The position numbers and the translations under genes were made by a program. Below, piece by piece: positions 58,509 to 64,000 of a stretch of DNA of 64,000 nt (position 1 is the stretch's first letter; the number at the start of each line of letters is the position of its first letter). Source of the DNA: Drosophila pseudoobscura (lineage: Eukaryota > Arthropoda > Insecta > Diptera > Drosophilidae); NCBI RefSeq assembly GCF_009870125.1, contig NC_046683.1:5394001-5458000 (forward strand), given 5' to 3'. Under the pieces are notes generated by a model that worked only from the letters and a program-made list of their open reading frames with translations, made no database searches and was not told the origin of the DNA.

Positions 58509-61500
58509 TAGACTAAGAGATAGTAAAGAAAACCAAGGTGATTTACAAATAATAAATGGCACTAATCAAAGTTTCGGAGCTCTTACTGAAATAGCTCCTT
58601 GTTTTGAACATCGGGGGGAACCTCTTCAAAGTAGCGGGCGCTGAAAGAGATATTTAGCTAAAATGAAAAAGGACTGGTAAGTTTACTCTGGTAAATATAC
58701 TCTGCTTGGGTTATGTTTGCTAGCACTTTAGGCTCTTCAAATTCTGCAATCGTGCCATCCACATCAGTCTCATTGACAGAAGCAGCTCGGCGGGTAGGCT
58801 GAACCCGTCCCTTCCGGCCACAGTGGACGATCCAGTAAATGGCTGCAGCCAGCTTCTTATAGATATATGAGCCCAAATGACTGCGCCCTTGAGTAATTTC
58901 ACTCTTTACCGAGTTATAAGTTTCCATGATGATGGCCAGGAACATGTTCTAGTGGAATACAACGTATGGTAACCGACAAAACTCATTCGATGTTCAAAGC
59001 TTACCAACAATATAAAAAACACAAGTAGAATGTAGGTGAGAAAGTAGATGGGACCCAGCACGCGATTCGCTTGCTCAATGAGATTATATTGAAAATCGCC
59101 TAGGATCATGCGGATCATGGTCAAGACTGAAGTGACGAAGTTATGAAAATCTGGATGCTTAGTGCCGAAGAGCAGAAGACCCAGTTGAGCATAGGCCAAA
59201 AAAACAATGCCGAACATAAGACTGAAGCCAGCCAAATCTTTGGAGCACTACAAATGTTCAAATAAATCTTCAAAAATGACTTCTATTGAAATTAAAATAT
59301 TAAAAAATACCCTTCTTAATGTAGTTGTAAACTGAACAAGTGTTTTGTTGAAACTGATAAACTTGAATATTTTTATCCATACAAGAAAAGCTAAAATGGC
59401 CATCATATCCACATAGATGATGTTCACAAAGCAAAGAACATCGATACTTTGATAGCCCGTGTGCCTCTTGGCATTTCGTGTAAGGGCACCAACTTGGAAT
59501 GTATGCCAGACGTTGTAGATCAAGGCCAGGTAGCAAAGCTAGGAGTGCAAAGGTAGATTGCGAAGCGATGATTAAAAAAATTGTTACCACTAGTACACTA
59601 GTACTGCCGAAGGAATGGAAAGGTAGATCAGGAAGCGACCAATAATGTTAATATTTACCACTAATACAATAGAGTCGAGAACATTTAGCAACGACCTGTA
59701 GTAAATTGTAATCCCCGACTTTCTTAATCCATTAACCTCACAGATAGTATAATAAGCGACCATGATATACCAAAATATATAGATCACAGTCATAGTCTGA
59801 CTGGTATCGTTGAAGAAAGAATACTGCTTGACAGTTTGCAGATGCGTCTGTGGTATCACACCTCCCGTGGGGGGGATTTCGGCTAGAAGTCTGGTTGGAA
59901 GAGAAGCTTTAAATGAGCTGCACTTTAAGTCGAAGCTGATCCCTACTTGACGCTTTGAAAGATGTCCGTATTCTTGTTGTACAGATTGAACTCCATCAGA
60001 CATAGCCTTGAGCCGCGATCCAGCCAATTATCGGCCCTCAGTTTATTTATCTTCTCCAAATTATCGTCCTTGTCATAGGTCAGATCAGCGATGTAACCAC
60101 CAGTACTATAGAATGCCAGCACTGTCCAAATCGGAGTCGCGTTCAGCTTGCCCATCGTGTAGAACTCTGTACCTTTGTGCGTACCGGTTTTCTCTTCCAT
60201 CCCCGCCGAATAGGCGGAGTAGCAGGTGTTGAAGTGTCGTACGAAGTCGTCGCTCGCTTGGCAACTCTCCCTGCGGACACGAATCTGCCGAAGGCGCGGG
60301 GGACCGAGCAGAAGGTTCTGGAGCAGATATACGCGACCCGCGAGATGTGTGGTTGCCTTCGAGTTTTGTCTAGTACTGGCAGAACCATCAAAACCAGCTC
60401 TTTTGTCGTAGAAAGTTTGCTCGTCCAGCTCGAGGGCTTCAAGCGTGGCGGCTCCACCGATGTCTTCAAGCCCGGCATCTTGTGGTCGTTGTTCCAATTC
60501 CCCGTTCCGTTTCTGGGATTCATCATAATCGCGATCCACATACCCATCCTCCACATTCCAGTGATCCTCGCTGGCCTGACGCAACGCTTCAGCGTTTTGA
60601 TTACCGGTTGCAGTGTCATTTGGTGCTTCTGTAGTTATGGTCAAATCTCCGTGCAATGTTTTTATAAAGTTGTATACCAAATAGTCCCACCAATCTGGGA
60701 CAGTGAGGATCTTTTCAAAACAGACCGTAACGGATGGAGCCACAACCATTTCGCGAGTGGCAAATAGTTTCTTTATAGTATCGTTAAAGTAGAACATGTG
60801 AGGGTGACGCACAGATAGAGTTACTGCAACAAAAATTATTTTAATCTTAATAGCGCTTGAGGTTAGAAAAAAAGATGCAACATGTTGTTTGCTGACTTTT
60901 AAGATCATAGAAATGGTTATCGTATTTTAATCTTATCCGAGTTTTCGGAAGTAAGCATAATTGTTTTTATTAAACATGGAAGAGTTGTTTGAATTTGCAT
61001 ACATGATTGATTAAACATTCGAGTAAACTTTCAAGTAATTATATTGTAATATTTATATATCAGAATATATACCGGTCTTTATACCTTACGGATGTAAACA
61101 CCTTGAATGTGAATCACCTACTCACCCAATGATGTCAGAACAAGAAATATGATGAACACTCCAAACTCCAGGAGAGCATCGCGCACTTCCTCATCTGTGG
61201 TATAGAGAATGCGCGTTGATTTTCCTTTTTGGCCATGGTGTATGTGGACTTCGCGTCCTAATCCATTGGAAAGTGAACCACTTCTCGGGGTCGTAATCAG
61301 TACCCCCTTTTTTCGTCCGAACAAGCCGCGTCTTTCCTCTTTTGCCGTCTCCTCAGTTACACCAGAAGAACGGGTCTGATCCAGAGGTGGATCTGCACCG
61401 GGTTCCGGAGGCTGACCACGGCTCGCGTCTGGTTTCTCTTCAAATGCCGTATCTTTTGCGGAAGGCGGAAGCGACACTGCTCGTGCTGACCTTGGGGGCG

Positions 61501-61555
61501 AAATAGGACTTTGAACCTGTCCATCCGGTCTTCGACCCTGACCCATTGACGACAT
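58404..61555 (-). CDS. Polycystin-2-like (TRPP) cation channel gene, copy 2
   Basis: Same gene structure as copy 1, in inverted orientation. Exons 61126-61555, 59947-60823, 59659-59890, 59311-59538, 59005-59247 and 58687-58948, then 58587-58640 and 58404-58512. Exons 3, 4, 5 and 7 have exactly the same lengths as in copy 1 (232, 228, 243 and 54 bp). Reading straight on in exon 6 ends at 58658 (766 aa). Motifs are TDEEVRDALLEFGVFIIF, HPHMFYFNDTIKKLF, LLGPPRLRQIRVRRESC, NTCYSAYS, NWLDRGSRLCLMEFNLYN, PPTGGVIPQ, FLVWIKIFKFISFNKTL, FLAYAQLGLLLFGTKH and ILGDFQYNLIEQANRVLGP. Exon 8 would encode a coiled coil (LIEEILEQLVTNMDDVLKRI). The N-terminal tail and TOP-domain insert differ strongly from copy 1. 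Intron 3 (59539-59658) is expanded. Using the GTAAAC donor, exon 7 is read out of frame. Confidence 0.92.
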
Positions 61556-61679
61556 TTTTAATGCGAACTTTTCTAAGATATATTTCAGTTAAAATTATGC
61601 CCCGATTTGTTTGCAAAACCGAGTAAGGACTAAAATAAATCTTGAAGTTTAAGTAAAGATTGCTTGGATCTGGCCCAGG
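61556..61679 (-). other. Promoter-side flank of polycystin copy 2
   Basis: Short non-coding stretch before the next DINE-1 copy. Any promoter of copy 2 must lie here or within the repeats. Confidence 0.4.
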
Positions 61680-62160
61680 TACTCAGCAAAGCCGTGTGTC
61701 TACATTCATACCCGATACTCAGTTGGTATATTTATATGTAAGCTTTTTTTTACATGTGATTCTTTTTCTCTATTCCCATATTTCCTGTTTTCTATTCTCA
61801 CCAGCCGTTTTATCTCACTTCCCTCGGCCAGAGCGCGCACACTGCACTAGGAAGAGTGAGTGTGATAAAGAGTATACGGAGAGCGTAGCGTAGCCAATGC
61901 AACTTCATTTGTTCCTTCTGGTTATAATACTGATCCGATTTGATCTACACTGAAATCGTGTAGTTTTCGAATTTTTTATATCTTTAAAATCTACACATAA
62001 AAGTATGTAGGTGCCGGACGGACGACTCCGCAATTGATGCTGATCAAGAAAACGAGTATATATACTTTATGGCGGCAGAAACTCTTCCTTAATGGTGTTG
62101 TCCATTTATCCACTTCCACAAAAAATCTGCTCTTTGAGTATCAGGTACATAAAAGTCGAT
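61680..62160 (-). mobile_element. DINE-1-like element, minus orientation
   Basis: It has TACATTCATACCCGATACTC, GCACACTGCACTAGGAAGAG, TTTGTTCCTTCTGGTTATAA, TTGATGCTGATCAAGAAAAC, TATATATACTTTATGGCGGC and a terminal TTGAGTATCAGGTAC. The central part is rearranged. Confidence 0.8.
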
Positions 62161-62504
62161 CCTTTGGTTTGAAAAAGTTTCTAAAGACAACTTTAGTGAC
62201 ATTTGACTAATTCAAAACACTAATACCGTCAATTGCTATTTTGCCTCGGGCTTAACTTCATGTATCGATGATCCGTCAGATGCTACTATTTAAAAATGTG
62301 CCTGGAGAAACCGTGTCTGTATTTTATCACCATTTCTTCGCATCAATTAACGAGAGTATTTTTTCGATCATGGATTATTGAATGTATCTTGGTTCCTTTA
62401 ATGCCCAAAAAAGAATATATCTTCTAGTATGTAAAATAACAGTTTTTGGACTATCCTAACGAGATTCCTCCTGCCGCAATGAACGTACTCTACTGAATTT
62501 TGAC
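62161..62504. other. Spacer between two divergent DINE-1 copies
   Basis: No gene or repeat recognised. Confidence 0.4.
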
Positions 62505-63100
62505 CATTTTTATACCCGATACTCAAAATGAGTATTGGGGTATATTCGATTTGTGGTAAAAGTGGATGTGTGTAACGTCCAGAAGGAATCATATCCGACC
62601 CCATAAAGTATATATATTCTTGATCAGCATCAATAGCCGAGTCGTTTGAGCCATGTCTGTCTGTCCGTCCCTATTAGCGCCTAGTGCTCAAAGACTATAA
62701 AAGCTAGAGCAACGATGTTTTGGATCCAGACTTCTCTGATATGTCACTGTTACAATATTTCAAAACTTCGCCCCACCTCCTTCCGCCCCCACAAAGCACG
62801 AAAATCTGTGGCATCCACAATATTGAAAATACGAAAAAACTAAAAACGCACAATCATTGAGAACGGCCGTATCTACGAGATTGCTGAATTTTGATCAGAT
62901 CGGATCATTTTTATAGCCAAATGGAACAAATTAATTTGCAGTGGCTATGCAGCGCCCGACGACATGTTCAGACACGTTTTCTGTCTCTCCCGCACGCACA
63001 CATTGTCGCTCAATGTAGCCATACTGACTAAGTATCGAGTATAAATGTAGAGTTGCGGTCGCCGCAGCAACTCACAACGTTCCCCTTCGTTTTTTAGTGG
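62505..63100 (+). mobile_element. DINE-1-like element, best-preserved copy in the window
   Basis: It spans from TTTTTATACCCGATACTCAA to AACTCACAACGTTCCCCTTC. Subterminal sequences form an inverted pair (TATACCCGATACT / AGTATCGAGTATA). Internal blocks in order are GTGTGTAACGTCCAGAAGGA, CCCCATAAAGTATATATATT, CTTGATCAGCATCAATAGCC, GCCATGTCTGTCTGTCCGTC, AAAGCTAGAGCAACGATGTT, CACAAAGCACGAAAATCTGT, TCAGATCGGATCATTTTTAT, ATTTGCAGTGGCTATGCAGC and GCCATACTGACTAAGTATCG. It serves as the reference for the other copies. No coding capacity. Confidence 0.92.
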
Positions 63101-63692
63101 CAATGCGTGGTACTCTTGCCCTTGCTAATTTTGACCTGGTCATACATGCGTATGTATATACATATAAGTACATATATAGATACATAGTATATCTAAATTT
63201 TTAAATACTTTAATTTTTTTAATTAAGCATTTAAATACTTTATCTCAATTGGGACAGAAGACCTTACGCCGTTAATGTTTTTTTAAACTATACTAGCTTG
63301 TAATTTTGTATAGCCCTTTAATCATAACTATAAAATAGGATAAGTTTCACTGTATCCATAGATCTAGTCTGAGATACCAATAAAGAAACTCATCTAACAC
63401 TTCACACCTTTTTTCAAATAGCTTGAGTATGCTACATATTTTTTTTAAGATTTTTGCAATTTCAACTTCTTTCAGATCGAATCTATTCACTGTCGCTTCG
63501 TTGAAAGGCTAACCATGATCTAGAAATAGATATAGAATATATATAGAATGTAATAAGCTACGTTGCGTATGTACATAAACCGACTTCAGTTTGGTCGTTG
63601 CAACTAGAACTGGAAAGAGTCGGACTAAGGAGGTGGTATCCTCCGTTGTGAAAATGAGAGTCTCAAGAGACGGCGACAGTCTTTGATGACGG
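63101..63692. other. Non-coding spacer up to the right duplication boundary
   Basis: AT-rich, with TATA/ACAT tracts at 63145-63190 and 63520-63555. A 68-codon minus frame (63509-63715) has no recognisable motif and crosses the duplication boundary, so it is not annotated as a gene. Confidence 0.4.
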
Positions 63693-64000
63693 AAATGAAA
63701 GATGAGTGAAAGCAATTTTGTTGTTCTGAGACAGACTGTTTCTGATACTGATTTTATTTAAAAGAACTAATTCTATTTACATTCAAAAAAAGGTGCAAAA
63801 AGTTCTGAGTCTGTAAGAATACGGTAGTAATGAGTAATGCTCCAATATTCCAATATTCAACATTAGTTGAGATATATCAAACTCGTATATCGAATTTAGT
63901 GTTTTCTTGCGCCTTGCTCTCTCTCGATGCGTTTTAGTACATCATCCATATTAGTGACCAGCTGTTCGAGAATTTCTTCAATCAGTGTTACGCGATTTGT
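63693..64000. repeat. Right copy of the recent duplication (pair at 58201-58508)
   Basis: Gap-free alignment by eye with 58201-58508, two substitutions in 308 bp, broken only by the window edge. Same orientation as the left copy, so copies 2 and 3 are in tandem. Confidence 0.93.
63896..64000 (-). CDS. Polycystin-2-like gene, copy 3, last exon only (partial)
   Basis: This is the counterpart of copy 2 exon 8 (58404-58508). The minus strand reads ACAAATCGCGTAACACTGAT onward into LIEEILEQLVTNMDDVLKRI and stops at TAA (63896-63898). The acceptor and all upstream exons lie beyond the window. Near identity with copy 2 indicates a recent tandem duplicate or ongoing gene conversion. Confidence 0.8.
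   Translation of the reverse strand, partial: TNRVTLIEEILEQLVTNMDDVLKRIEREQGARKH

Noticed and set aside
63509..63715. 68-codon minus ORF near the right edge
   Set aside because: Crosses the duplication boundary at 63693 and has no motif; likely chance.
1..64000. CRISPR arrays, rRNA and tRNA genes
   Set aside because: None recognised by eye; repeats here are transposons, microsatellites and coding minisatellites of a eukaryotic genome.

Overview
The window is nuclear DNA of a Drosophila species. Coding genes carry short introns (mostly 50-75 bp) with fly splice signals. I recognise carnation (Vps33A), Tao kinase and Grip84 (gamma-tubulin complex GCP2), which as I recall all map near 18D on the D. 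melanogaster X (Muller element A). The many INE-1/DINE-1-like repeats and the LOA-clade retrotransposon suggest a non-melanogaster species, probably of the obscura group. That last step is inference.

Layout. 0-26 kb is gene-poor and repeat-rich. It holds a possible MITE, a decayed non-LTR reverse transcriptase, about a dozen DINE-1 copies, a probable Tc1-type end, a hAT transposase scrap, and one exon of an unidentified Gln/His/Ser-rich protein (6.1-7.3 kb, minus). 26.3-34.1 kb holds the divergent pair Grip84 (minus, 8 exons, 935 aa) and car (plus, 2 exons, 609 aa), sharing a 1 kb promoter region with a Motif 1 site. Tao (minus, 12 coding exons, 1034 aa) lies at 37.4-41.9 kb; a GAGA/DRE cluster near 43.9 kb may be its promoter. 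A partly deleted LOA-clade retrotransposon with intact ORF1 lies at 45.8-48.2 kb.

49.8-53.4 kb (minus) encodes an unidentified Cys-rich protein with a large MAPGTQGMQG-type repeat array. I model it as one four-exon gene of 953 aa with a DINE-1 copy inside its largest intron; a two-gene reading is possible. 54.0-64.0 kb is the most interesting part: two full-length, intron-bearing polycystin-2-like (TRPP channel) genes arranged tail to tail, and the last exon of a third at the right edge. The third is about 99% identical to the second over the 308 bp visible. Both complete copies have a damaged junction between exon 6 and exon 7, so the C-terminal coiled-coil exon seems out of reach in each.

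Car acts in HOPS-dependent vesicle fusion, Grip84 in microtubule nucleation, and Tao in MAP4K/Hippo and microtubule signalling. They are neighbours but not a pathway. The polycystin array and the repeat-protein gene look like faster-evolving genes; a testis role is a guess. No rRNA, tRNA or CRISPR structures were recognised.
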